This document shows positions 1 through 6,242 of a stretch of DNA of 14,353 nt, in pieces. Position 1 is the first letter of the stretch, and the number at the start of each line of letters is the position of its first letter. A program made the translations under genes and the position numbers. The notes under the pieces were generated by a model. That model was not told where the DNA came from. It ran no database searches and was given only the letters and a program-made list of their open reading frames with translations. Source of the DNA: Christensenella sp. UBA1431 (GTDB lineage: Bacteria > Bacillota > Clostridia > Christensenellales > UBA1431); NCBI GenBank assembly GCA_002329665.1, contig DCTV01000064.1:1-14353 (forward strand). Direction: 5' to 3'.

Positions 1-236
1 CGGGGGAGCCGGTGGAAGCCGTGATGCGGCAGGTATGCATGCTCACCGAATACTACGGGGCGAAGCTCTGCCTCGCGCCGCACACGGGGCCGGACATTTC
101 ATCGACCATGATCAAAAAAATGGCGGCAAAGGGGGAGGACCTCGCCCGCTGGGTGCCCGCGGCGGTCGCCGGGTATATCGACGCGCACGGGCTCTACCGG
201 GGCAGGAAAAGATGGACCAAAGGGAATTACTGCTAG
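1..236 (+). CDS. nadD: Nicotinate-nucleotide adenylyltransferase, C-terminal end (5' truncated)
   Basis: This is the last part of a gene that begins before the window; the reading frame is open from base 3. NadD adenylates nicotinate mononucleotide to deamido-NAD in the cytoplasm, in NAD synthesis. The visible 78 residues contain the family's C-terminal signature: an ISST nucleotide-binding motif (in PDISSTMIKKM), then VPAAVAGYI and the terminal HGLY. The N-terminal (H/T)xGH motif is outside the window, so the call rests on the C-terminal motifs plus context: the gene overlaps yqeK by 25 bases, and nadD-yqeK-rsfS is a conserved run in Bacillota. The stop is TAG at 234-236. The overlap suggests co-transcription and translational coupling with yqeK. 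Confidence 0.88.
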   Translation, partial: GEPVEAVMRQVCMLTEYYGAKLCLAPHTGPDISSTMIKKMAAKGEDLARWVPAAVAGYIDAHGLYRGRKRWTKGNYC

Positions 237-787
237 AAAGGCTGAAAAGCCGCCTGAGCAAGGCGCGCCTCGCCCACAGCCTGGGCGTCGAGGCGTGCGC
301 CGTCGAAATGGCGGACCGCTTCGGGGCGGACCGGGAGAAGGCTTCTACGGCCGGCCTGATCCACGATTGCGCGAAGGAACTCACGCACCGGCAGGCCGAG
401 GAACTCGGCAATCGGCTGGGCATCTTCGGGGACGAATGGATGAAAGCCGAGCCGAAGCTCTGGCACGCGCCGCTGGGGGCGTATATCGCCGGAAGGGATT
501 ACGGCGTCACCGATCCGGAGGTGCTCGGCGCCATCGCGTGTCACACGACCGGCAAGCCGGGGATGTCCGCGCTGGAGAAGATCATCTACCTGGCCGACTT
601 CGTAGAACCCCGAAGGGACTTTTATGGGGTGGAGGAACTGCGCGCATGCGCACGGCGCGACCTTGACGAGGCGCTGATTATGGCGCTGGAAGCGACGATC
701 CGTTATCTTCTGAACCACGGCAGGACGATACATCCGCATACGATTCTGGCTAGAAATGAAACAATCGCCAAAAAAATGGTAAAATAA
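212..787 (+). CDS. yqeK: HD-domain bis(5'-nucleosyl)-tetraphosphatase YqeK
   Basis: A 191-residue cytoplasmic HD-domain protein. The YqeK family hydrolyses diadenosine tetraphosphate symmetrically to two ADP using a metal centre. Metal-ligand candidates are visible in the expected order: H22 in RLAHSLGV, H51-D52 in LIHDCAKE, H85 in WHAPLG, H111 in ACHTTG and D129 in YLADFVEP. The length is normal for the family. The ATG at 212 was chosen over the longer open frame because it gives the family's usual N-terminus and has AGGA four bases upstream (204-207). The upstream extension of the frame is an out-of-frame copy of nadD. It overlaps nadD by 25 bases and is followed 20 bases later by rsfS, so the three are probably one transcript. 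Confidence 0.93.
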   Translation: MDQRELLLERLKSRLSKARLAHSLGVEACAVEMADRFGADREKASTAGLIHDCAKELTHRQAEELGNRLGIFGDEWMKAEPKLWHAPLGAYIAGRDYGVTDPEVLGAIACHTTGKPGMSALEKIIYLADFVEPRRDFYGVEELRACARRDLDEALIMALEATIRYLLNHGRTIHPHTILARNETIAKKMVK

Positions 788-807
788 TCTTAAAAGGAGG
801 GGATTTT

Positions 808-1179
808 TTGACGAGCGAACAGCAGGCCGGGCTGGTGTGTGACGTGATGCTGCACAAAAAAGGAGAGGATATCGTCAGGCTGGATATCCGTGGGCTGAGT
901 ATCCTTGCGGATTATTTCCTGATCTGCAGCGGGAATTCCACCCTGCAGGTACAAGCGATCAGCGACGCGGTCGACGAAGCGCTGGAAAAAGCGGGCGTGA
1001 AGGTGCGCAGGCGGGAAGGATACGACCAGGGCCGGTGGATCGTGCTGGACACCGGCGACGTGATGGTTCATCTGTTCAACCGGGAAGAACGCGATTTCTA
1101 CAAGCTCGAGCGCCTCTGGATCAACGGGGACAACATAGAGTACATCAACCCCCCCGCGAAGGCGCCGGCCTCAACATAA
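808..1179 (+). CDS. rsfS: Ribosomal silencing factor RsfS (Iojap/YbeB family)
   Basis: A 123-residue cytoplasmic protein. RsfS binds ribosomal protein L14 on the large subunit and blocks joining of the two subunits, lowering translation in stationary phase or starvation. The family signatures are plain: ADYFLICSGNST near residues 34-45, then GRWIVLDTGDVMVHLF near 75-90 and REERDFYKLERLW near 92-104. The start is TTG at 808 with a strong AAAAGGAGGGG at 792-802, five bases away; no ATG gives a full domain. It is the third gene of the nadD-yqeK-rsfS run. In B. subtilis the next gene is the methyltransferase yqeM; here transcription instead meets a convergent gene and two hairpins. Residues after about 110 are a short proline-rich tail. 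Confidence 0.95.
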   Translation: MTSEQQAGLVCDVMLHKKGEDIVRLDIRGLSILADYFLICSGNSTLQVQAISDAVDEALEKAGVKVRRREGYDQGRWIVLDTGDVMVHLFNREERDFYKLERLWINGDNIEYINPPAKAPAST

Positions 1180-1217
1180 TACGGCTGCATCCGCAGGAAA
1201 CGGACCGGGAATAGCTC

Positions 1218-1250
1218 AAAAAACCCGGGCAGGCGCGCATACGCCTGCCC
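1218..1250 (-). terminator. Rho-independent terminator, leftward (distal)
   Basis: A perfect 9-bp stem GGGCAGGCG/CGCCTGCCC (1227-1235 with 1242-1250) with a six-base loop. On the minus strand the stem is followed by GGG and then six T (1223-1218). It would act as a back-up terminator for the minus-strand carboxypeptidase gene. On the plus strand the hairpin lacks a U-tract, so it would be a weak end for rsfS. Confidence 0.65.
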
Positions 1251-1275
1251 TCACTTACGCCGTTTATCCCGATAG

Positions 1276-1308
1276 AAAAACCGAGGCAGACCGTTGGTTT
1301 GCCTCGGT
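1276..1308 (-). terminator. Rho-independent terminator of the carboxypeptidase gene
   Basis: A 9-bp stem, ACCGAGGCA at 1280-1288 with TGCCTCGGT at 1300-1308, extended by three inner pairs past a mismatch. On the minus strand it leads directly into five T (1280-1276). It begins 24 bases after the stop codon of the minus-strand gene, the expected place. On the plus strand the following bases (AACGTTTCGG) are not a convincing U-tract. Confidence 0.8.
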
Positions 1309-1331
1309 AACGTTTCGGACGCTTTGCATTT

Positions 1332-2780
1332 TCAGAAATTGTAGTAGGTCGTGCGCCGGCGGCTCACGCGCTTGCGCCTGCGGCGGACGGAGCGCCTTTT
1401 AAGCATGATCCGAAGCAGGATGATCAACAGCAGGGCGGCCGGGATGACGACCCAGAGGATGTTGAAGCCGCCTCCCTCGGGTTCTACGAGGTAACCCGGC
1501 TGAGAGGCCTGCGCGCCTGCGGTCACGCCGCCCGTCGCCGCGACGGAGCGGGACGCGCTGACCTGGCCGGTGAACAGTTCCTGGCCGTCGAGCGAGTAGG
1601 TCGCGGTGCCCACCACCTGGCCCTTCGCGACCGGCGCCGTGAACTCGTTGGGCGAGAGGTTCAGTTCGATGGAGTTGGGATTGGCCTTGACGGCCGCGAT
1701 CGTCTCGGCGCTCAGGGCGCTGACCTGCGCGTCGTCGAGCGTCACTTCAAGCTCGAGCATCCCGTTGTGCGGGTCGTCCGCGTCGGCGTCCTTCACCTGC
1801 ACCTTGAGCGGCTGCGATTCGATGATGCTGTAGATTTCGGGGTCGCCGCTAAGGATGGCGCCGGTGTCGATACCGAGGTCCTGGAGCGAGAAACCGTATT
1901 CGAACAGGGTTTTGGCGATCTCCCAGCGCGCGGCGCCCTCCTTGGTCGGATCGTTAAAGATGGCGGCGATAAGGGTCGCGCCGTCCTTCTCGGCCGATGC
2001 GACCAGGCAGTTGCCCGCCTTCGGCGTGGAACCGGTCTTGAGGCCGGTCGCGTATTCGTAAAGGAATTTTTCGTCGTTTTCCGTCTTGCTTTCAATCAGG
2101 CGGTTCGTGTTGATGAATTCGCGCTCCCCGGAAAGGTTGGTGGCCGGCATCGTATATTCCTTCGTTCCGGCGACCTGTATGATCGTTTCGTTTTTAATGA
2201 CGGTGCGCGCAAGGCTGGCCATGTCCCGCGCCGTCGAATAATGCGTCTCTTTCTGCAAGCCGTGCGCGTTCTCGAAGTGCGTATTCTCGAGGCCGAGCGC
2301 CGCGGCTTTTTCGTTCATCTTCTCAACGAACGCGCTCTCCGACCCCGCGACGTGGACGGCGGCCGCAGCGGCCGCGTCGTTGCCGGAGGCCAGCAGGCAG
2401 GCGTAGACCATATCTTTTACCGTGACTTTTTCGTTCTGGTCCAACCCCACAAGGCTGCTGCTGGAATGGAACTGGTCCACTTCGCGCCCGCATTTTATCT
2501 CATCGTCCAGCGCGCTGTTTTCAAGCAGCAAAAGCACCGTCATGAGCTTTGTCGTGCTCGCCGGAAAAATCTGCTCGTCGGGTTTTTTTGAAAAAAGGAT
2601 TTTGCCGTTGGAGGCGTCCATCAGCACAGCGCTCGTGCAGTTGAGGGAATCCGCGTCGGGCGCTCCGGACGCGGCCGGTGTTGCCGGTGTCGGGGTGGGG
2701 GCGGCGCTCGCCGCCTGAAGCGGGACCATGAGGAATATAAGGCAAAGAAATACGGCAAAGTATGTGCATAGTTTTTTCAA
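1332..2780 (-). CDS. D-alanyl-D-alanine carboxypeptidase (DacF/PBP5 type) with C-terminal membrane helix
   Basis: A 482-residue penicillin-binding protein of the low-molecular-weight S11 family. It trims the terminal D-Ala from peptidoglycan stem peptides outside the membrane. A signal peptide occupies about residues 1-27 (hydrophobic FAVFLCLIFLMVPL, then AASAA). A Pro/Ala linker follows. All three active-site motifs are present: S75-T-T-K78, S132-G-N134 and K248-T-G250. A PBP5_C-like beta domain follows (about 310-400). Residues 439-460 form a true membrane helix, then a 16-residue stretch with 12 Arg/Lys, predicted cytoplasmic. Most PBP5 relatives instead end in an amphipathic helix. The start is TTG at 2780-2778 with GAAGGG ten bases upstream; an ATG at 2790 is out of frame. 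Divergent from the two-component genes. The family (dacA, dacB, dacF) cannot be split safely by eye. Confidence 0.93.
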   Translation of the reverse strand: MKKLCTYFAVFLCLIFLMVPLQAASAAPTPTPATPAASGAPDADSLNCTSAVLMDASNGKILFSKKPDEQIFPASTTKLMTVLLLLENSALDDEIKCGREVDQFHSSSSLVGLDQNEKVTVKDMVYACLLASGNDAAAAAAVHVAGSESAFVEKMNEKAAALGLENTHFENAHGLQKETHYSTARDMASLARTVIKNETIIQVAGTKEYTMPATNLSGEREFINTNRLIESKTENDEKFLYEYATGLKTGSTPKAGNCLVASAEKDGATLIAAIFNDPTKEGAARWEIAKTLFEYGFSLQDLGIDTGAILSGDPEIYSIIESQPLKVQVKDADADDPHNGMLELEVTLDDAQVSALSAETIAAVKANPNSIELNLSPNEFTAPVAKGQVVGTATYSLDGQELFTGQVSASRSVAATGGVTAGAQASQPGYLVEPEGGGFNILWVVIPAALLLIILLRIMLKRRSVRRRRKRVSRRRTTYYNF

Positions 2781-2847
2781 ACTGAATCATCCCTTCGGGC
2801 CAAAACTGCGTACGGCTATAAACCGCTCTGGCCGCCTAAACGCATAT

Positions 2848-2876
2848 AGTATAACAATTCCGTAACAAATTGTACA
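2848..2876 (-). promoter_or_regulatory. Candidate sigma-A promoter of the carboxypeptidase gene
   Basis: On the minus strand, an extended -10 TGTTATACT (TG at 2856-2855, TATACT at 2853-2848) with a weak -35 TGTACA at 2876-2871, spacing 17. Transcription would begin about 60 bases before the TTG start. Confidence 0.55.
2851..2867 (-). promoter_or_regulatory. WalR-type response-regulator box over the carboxypeptidase -10
   Basis: On the minus strand the sequence reads TGTTAC-GGAAT-TGTTAT. This is an exact match to the WalR (YycF) consensus TGTWAH-N5-TGTWAH, a direct repeat with 11-base period. It overlaps the -10 hexamer, a position usually linked with repression. The divergent gene at 3077 encodes an OmpR-family regulator of WalR/PhoP type that could bind it. 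Binding is inferred, not shown. Confidence 0.5.
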
Positions 2877-2975
2877 GGGTGGAACGCGGGAAAAATTGCT
2901 GAGGTTCACACAGAATCGGGCCTTTTCTGTCGGCAGCATCGGTTTTGCAGCGTATTTCGCAGATTATAAATATTG

Positions 2976-3013
2976 AGGAATTGTCACAGTTTGAGTACAT
3001 GTCCGTAATTCCT
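2976..3013. repeat. Inverted repeat upstream of the response regulator gene
   Basis: AGGAATT at 2976-2982 and AATTCCT at 3007-3013 form perfect 7-bp arms 24 bases apart. The right arm abuts the candidate -35 of the regulator promoter, so it could be an operator half-site pair. The rest of the 2781-3076 intergenic region shows no coding potential. Confidence 0.3.
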
Positions 3014-3044
3014 TGAACATATCATGCTTTCGGTATGATATAAT
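3013..3044 (+). promoter_or_regulatory. Candidate sigma-A promoter of the two-component operon
   Basis: A consensus -10 TATAAT at 3039-3044 preceded by TG at 3036-3037 makes an extended -10. The nearest good -35, TTGAAC at 3013-3018, is 20 bases away, longer than usual; an extended -10 can tolerate a poor -35. Start of transcription would be near 3051, about 26 bases before the ATG. Confidence 0.6.
3019..3041. promoter_or_regulatory. Inverted repeat overlapping the regulator promoter -10
   Basis: ATATCAT at 3019-3025 and ATGATAT at 3035-3041 are perfect 7-bp arms separated by nine bases. The right arm runs into TATAAT, so a dimeric protein bound here would cover the promoter. It is a candidate operator; the binding protein is unknown. 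Confidence 0.4.
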
Positions 3045-3076
3045 ATTGCTACCGTGGAAATAGGAGGAGAATTGCG

Positions 3077-3766
3077 ATGCCGAAGACCATATTAGTGGTG
3101 GATGACGAGCCGTCCATCATAAAAGGCCTGCGCTACAGCCTGGAACAGGACGGGTATAACGTGGACGAGGCGCTCGACGGGGAAGAGGCGCTCAATAAGA
3201 TACTGTCGAATTCGTATGATCTGGTGCTGCTAGACGTCATGCTTCCGGCCCTCAGCGGCATCGAGGTCTGCCAGCGCGTGCGCGAGAAATCGGATGTGCC
3301 CATCATCATGCTCACGGCCAAGGGGGACGACATCGACAAGATTCTCGGGCTCGAATACGGCGCGGACGATTATATGACCAAGCCCTTCAACATCCTCGAA
3401 GTGAAGGCGCGTATAAAGACCATCCTCCGGCGTACCTCGGGCAAGGCGTCCGGCCCCAGGAAGGAGATCATCACGGCCGGCGGCATCACCATCAACGTCG
3501 CCAACCGTTCGGCCACCGTCGACGGCAGGGACGTGAACCTCACGGCAAAGGAATTCAACCTCGTCAAACTCTTCATGACCAACCGCGGCAAGGTTTTCAC
3601 GCGGGAGATGCTGCTTGAAAACATCAGGAAATACAACCAAATGGGTGACCTGCGCACCGTCGACGTCCACATCCGCAGGCTCCGCGAAAAAATAGAAAAA
3701 GACCCCGCAAAACCGGAGTACATCCTGACCAAATGGGGAGTGGGCTATTATTTTTCGGATAAATAA
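3077..3766 (+). CDS. OmpR-family response regulator (WalR/PhoP-like)
   Basis: A 229-residue cytoplasmic transcription regulator. The receiver domain (about 3-115) has the acidic pair D9-D10, phospho-acceptor D53 (LLDVMLP), T80 and K102 (TKPF). A winged-helix DNA-binding domain (about 130-227) ends in the typical TVDVHIRRLREKIE recognition helix and GVGYYF wing. The start is ATG with AGGAGG at 3062-3067, nine bases upstream. The kinase gene follows within the same transcript, and the product is its likely phosphorylation target. The recognition region resembles WalR and PhoP of B. subtilis, which read direct repeats with 11-base period, and one such repeat lies in the divergent promoter region. 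Orthology to walR is not claimed, since the neighbours walHIJ are absent here. Confidence 0.95.
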   Translation: MPKTILVVDDEPSIIKGLRYSLEQDGYNVDEALDGEEALNKILSNSYDLVLLDVMLPALSGIEVCQRVREKSDVPIIMLTAKGDDIDKILGLEYGADDYMTKPFNILEVKARIKTILRRTSGKASGPRKEIITAGGITINVANRSATVDGRDVNLTAKEFNLVKLFMTNRGKVFTREMLLENIRKYNQMGDLRTVDVHIRRLREKIEKDPAKPEYILTKWGVGYYFSDK

Positions 3767-3770
3767 GGAG
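3765..3770 (+). promoter_or_regulatory. Shine-Dalgarno site of the histidine kinase gene
   Basis: AAGGAG overlaps the regulator's stop codon. The first standard in-frame start is GTG at 3825, 54 bases further, too far for this site. The in-frame ATA at 3783, 12 bases away, is the nearest codon that would use it and keep the whole first membrane helix. Confidence 0.5.
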
Positions 3771-3824
3771 CTGTTCTCTTCCATACGCCTGCGGATCGCG
3801 CTCGCGTACCTCGTCCTGCTTTCC

Positions 3825-5228
3825 GTGGCGCTCGTTTTTGTGGGGTTTTTGGTGAATTCCATCGTGCAGGGTTTCCTCGTCGACCAACGCGTGGGCGAAC
3901 AGGAGAAGATCGCGGACGATATCGCCGTCGCGATCGCGCCCAACTTCGCCGATGCGAACGCGGTGGCTGTCTACGATATAGCGGTGGAATACGGCCAGGA
4001 TCTCGGGGGCCGTGTTTTGGTTTTGGACACCGGCGGCGTGGTGCAGGTGGACAGCTTCTCCAAGCTCAACGGCGTGCGGCTGACGCAGGACGAGATAGAA
4101 CAGGTCCGCGTCGGCAACAAGGGCGCGGCGCACGGCCTGCATAAGCTCGACATCCCGCAGGACGGCTCGCTGGCGTCGGGAGGGGAGACCCGGTCCGTCT
4201 TCGTGATGTATTACGCGTCCTCGATCGTGTTCGACGGGAGCATGCTCGGCGTCGTGGTCCTGTCCGTCCCCATCCAGGACATCATCGACCAGGTGGGCCG
4301 GGCGAACGCCCAGATGCGGCTCGTGTTCATCATCACCTGCGTCATCGTGGTCGTGGTCAGTTTCTGGGTGGCGCACGTCATCGCCAAGCCCATCGGGGAA
4401 CTGACCAAGGTGATCGGGAAGATGAGCGAGGGAGAGGTGCACCAGCGCGTGCGGGTCACCGGGAGTTCAGAACTCTCCCGGCTCGGGGCGGCGTTCAACG
4501 AGATGAGCGAACAGCTCGAACGCATCGAAAAAAACCGGAACGAATTCGTTTCCGACGTTTCGCACGAACTCAAGACGCCCCTGAGTTCCATGAAGATACT
4601 CATCGAGTCGATCATCTACGATGAAAACGTCGACCATGCGCGGCAACGGGAGTTTTTGCAGGACGTTAACCGGGAGATCGACCGCCTGAGCAGCATCATC
4701 GACGACCTGCTGCTTTTGGTGAGCCTCGACCATTCCCAGTCGCCGATGCATACGGGCGTCATCCGGCTCGACCAGCTGGGGGAGAGCGTGGTCAAACGCA
4801 TGCAGATGCTGGCCGAGAGAAGGGGCGTGGCGCTTTCCTACGAGGCCGGGGACGAGGTGACCGTGCGCGCCGACGAACTGAAGATCCAGCAGGCGCTCAC
4901 CAACCTCATAGACAACGCGATCAAGTACACGCCGGAAGGCGGCAGCGTTGTCGTTACGGTGGTCCGCAGGGAGGACAGGGCCGTCGTGTGCGTGACGGAC
5001 ACGGGCTTTGGCATACCCGAGGAGGATATCAAGCACATCGTAGAAAGGTTCTACCGCGTGGAAAAGGCGCGCACGCGCAGCGCGGGGGGAACGGGCCTAG
5101 GCCTGAGCATCGTGCAGAGGATCATCAAAATGCACAACGGCACGCTGGAGATCCGCAGCAAAGAAGGGGAGGGCACGAGTGTGGTGTTCGAACTCCCGCT
5201 CTTCACGCTACCGCAAAAGGAGGAATGA
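3825..5228 (+). CDS. Membrane sensor histidine kinase (HAMP-HisKA-HATPase)
   Basis: The partner kinase of the upstream regulator. Counting from GTG 3825 (467 residues): a first membrane segment near 1-19, an extracytoplasmic sensor region of about 140 residues, a second helix at 164-184, HAMP (185-237), HisKA with phospho-acceptor H247 in SHELKTPLSS, and an ATPase domain with the N box NLIDNAIKY, DTGFGIP and GGTGLGLS. No PAS domain is seen, unlike typical WalK. The GTG start cuts the first helix: the frame continues upstream without a stop to 3729 and encodes IRLRIALAYLVLLS, a normal start of a helix. No ATG, GTG or TTG lies in that extension. ATA at 3783 after AAGGAG is the best candidate, or an ATG has been lost by mutation or sequencing error. 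The stop lies three bases before the next start codon. Confidence 0.94.
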   Translation: MALVFVGFLVNSIVQGFLVDQRVGEQEKIADDIAVAIAPNFADANAVAVYDIAVEYGQDLGGRVLVLDTGGVVQVDSFSKLNGVRLTQDEIEQVRVGNKGAAHGLHKLDIPQDGSLASGGETRSVFVMYYASSIVFDGSMLGVVVLSVPIQDIIDQVGRANAQMRLVFIITCVIVVVVSFWVAHVIAKPIGELTKVIGKMSEGEVHQRVRVTGSSELSRLGAAFNEMSEQLERIEKNRNEFVSDVSHELKTPLSSMKILIESIIYDENVDHARQREFLQDVNREIDRLSSIIDDLLLLVSLDHSQSPMHTGVIRLDQLGESVVKRMQMLAERRGVALSYEAGDEVTVRADELKIQQALTNLIDNAIKYTPEGGSVVVTVVRREDRAVVCVTDTGFGIPEEDIKHIVERFYRVEKARTRSAGGTGLGLSIVQRIIKMHNGTLEIRSKEGEGTSVVFELPLFTLPQKEE

Positions 5229-5231
5229 CGT

Positions 5232-6242
5232 TTGACACGAAAGGAACCGGCCCCGAAAACAGTGATATACTATCTTCAGATAATCGGTATCTGCCTGCCC
5301 GTCATCCTGCTCGTCTTTCTCAGCCTGTCGTCACCCAGGGCGGAGCGGAAAGTGCCCGGATACGACATCAACCCGGTGGTGGACGCGAAGATAGACCCGG
5401 GCACGGTCACGCTGTATTTCAGGTACGCCTACAGCCCGTTCGGGGAACCCCTCCTGTGCGGCGAGGAACAGCAGATCGAGGTCGCCGCCAACGAGACGCA
5501 CGAGACCGCGATCGTGAAGGCGCTGGTCATGGGGCCCAAGGGGGCGGACGCGAGGTCCGTCATCAACCCTGAGACCAGGGTCTATAGCGTGACCAGGAAC
5601 AAGGATTGCTATTTCGTGCTGCTCAGCAGGGAATTCATGGAGCCGTACGGGCTCACCAAGGACCGGCAGAGCGACCCGGAGACAGTCGAGGAGGCGAGGG
5701 CCAACCAGCGGCTCGCCGTGTATTCCGTCGTGAACTCCCTCACGGAACTCGGAATCTGCTCGAGGGTGCAGATACTCATCGACGCCGACGGCAGAGGAAA
5801 CGGGCAGCGCGTCCCCCGCAGGGAACTCGGGTTTACCGGCGGCAACGCGGACCAGCCCATAGAGCCCCTGGGCAGGGACGGGAGCCTGATACGCACCCCG
5901 GCAAGGAGCCTCGAGGAACTGATAAAGCTCATCATGAATGGTGACTTGTCCTCGGCGTACAAGGGCGTTGCCGAAAACTCGGACGAGAACGGCGAGACCC
6001 CGAGCCAGGACGAACTGGCGGCCCTGATAAGCGGGAAGAAATCCACTATCAGCACGTACGGGATACTCAACGAAACGGTGGCGCCCAACGGCCGCACCGC
6101 GGTCGTCACCATCAACGTCAGCGTCAAGTACGGCGCGGGAACGGGCATGGAACTGCGGCGGACGCTCCTGCCCGTGAAAATGATCCGGGAAAACGAGGTG
6201 TGGAAGGTTGCGTACATGTCGCTGCAAAACATATTCGAATAG
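5232..6242 (+). CDS. Membrane-anchored GerMN-domain protein
   Basis: A 336-residue protein with one N-terminal membrane helix (about 11-33) and the rest outside the membrane. A GerMN domain covers about 57-190: VTLYFRY, the helix ending in ALVMGPKG at 97-104, and VVNSLTELG leading to VQILIDADG. GerMN is named for the repeated domain of spore germination protein GerM and also occurs in actinobacterial LpqB. The C-terminal part (about 225-335) ends in ENEVWKVAYMS and resembles an NTF2-like accessory domain, by inference only. The start is TTG at 5232 with AAAAGGAGG at 5215-5223, eight bases upstream, inside the kinase 3' end. Only three bases separate the genes, so it is co-translated with the kinase. 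A role in signalling with the kinase or in the envelope is likely; exact function unknown. Confidence 0.82.
   Translation: MTRKEPAPKTVIYYLQIIGICLPVILLVFLSLSSPRAERKVPGYDINPVVDAKIDPGTVTLYFRYAYSPFGEPLLCGEEQQIEVAANETHETAIVKALVMGPKGADARSVINPETRVYSVTRNKDCYFVLLSREFMEPYGLTKDRQSDPETVEEARANQRLAVYSVVNSLTELGICSRVQILIDADGRGNGQRVPRRELGFTGGNADQPIEPLGRDGSLIRTPARSLEELIKLIMNGDLSSAYKGVAENSDENGETPSQDELAALISGKKSTISTYGILNETVAPNGRTAVVTINVSVKYGAGTGMELRRTLLPVKMIRENEVWKVAYMSLQNIFE
6195..6200 (+). promoter_or_regulatory. Shine-Dalgarno site deciding the start of the second GerMN gene
   Basis: GAGGTG lies seven bases before the TTG at 6208. That TTG is the only standard start codon between the in-frame stop at 6181 and the end of the signal peptide, so this site supports it although the start overlaps the preceding gene by 35 bases. 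Confidence 0.6.

Noticed and set aside
1227..1308. The two hairpins as terminators for rsfS
   Set aside because: Both stems have their U-tracts on the minus-strand side. On the plus strand no run of T follows, so they were assigned to the leftward gene; read-through or weak bidirectional action for rsfS remains possible.
1767..2591. Plus-strand open frame of 274 codons across the carboxypeptidase gene
   Set aside because: It is the antisense shadow of a gene with all three PBP motifs; no family pattern or ribosome site supports it.
2981..3009. Second possible sigma-A promoter for the regulator (TTGTCA, 17 bases, CGTAAT)
   Set aside because: The -10 matches only four of six bases and a much better extended -10 lies 30 bases downstream.
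3726..3830. Programmed frameshift joining the regulator and the kinase into one protein
   Set aside because: The regulator ends at the normal place for its family and AAGGAG follows directly. The kinase frame stops at 3726, and no slippery run with a following stem is evident; a separate start is simpler.
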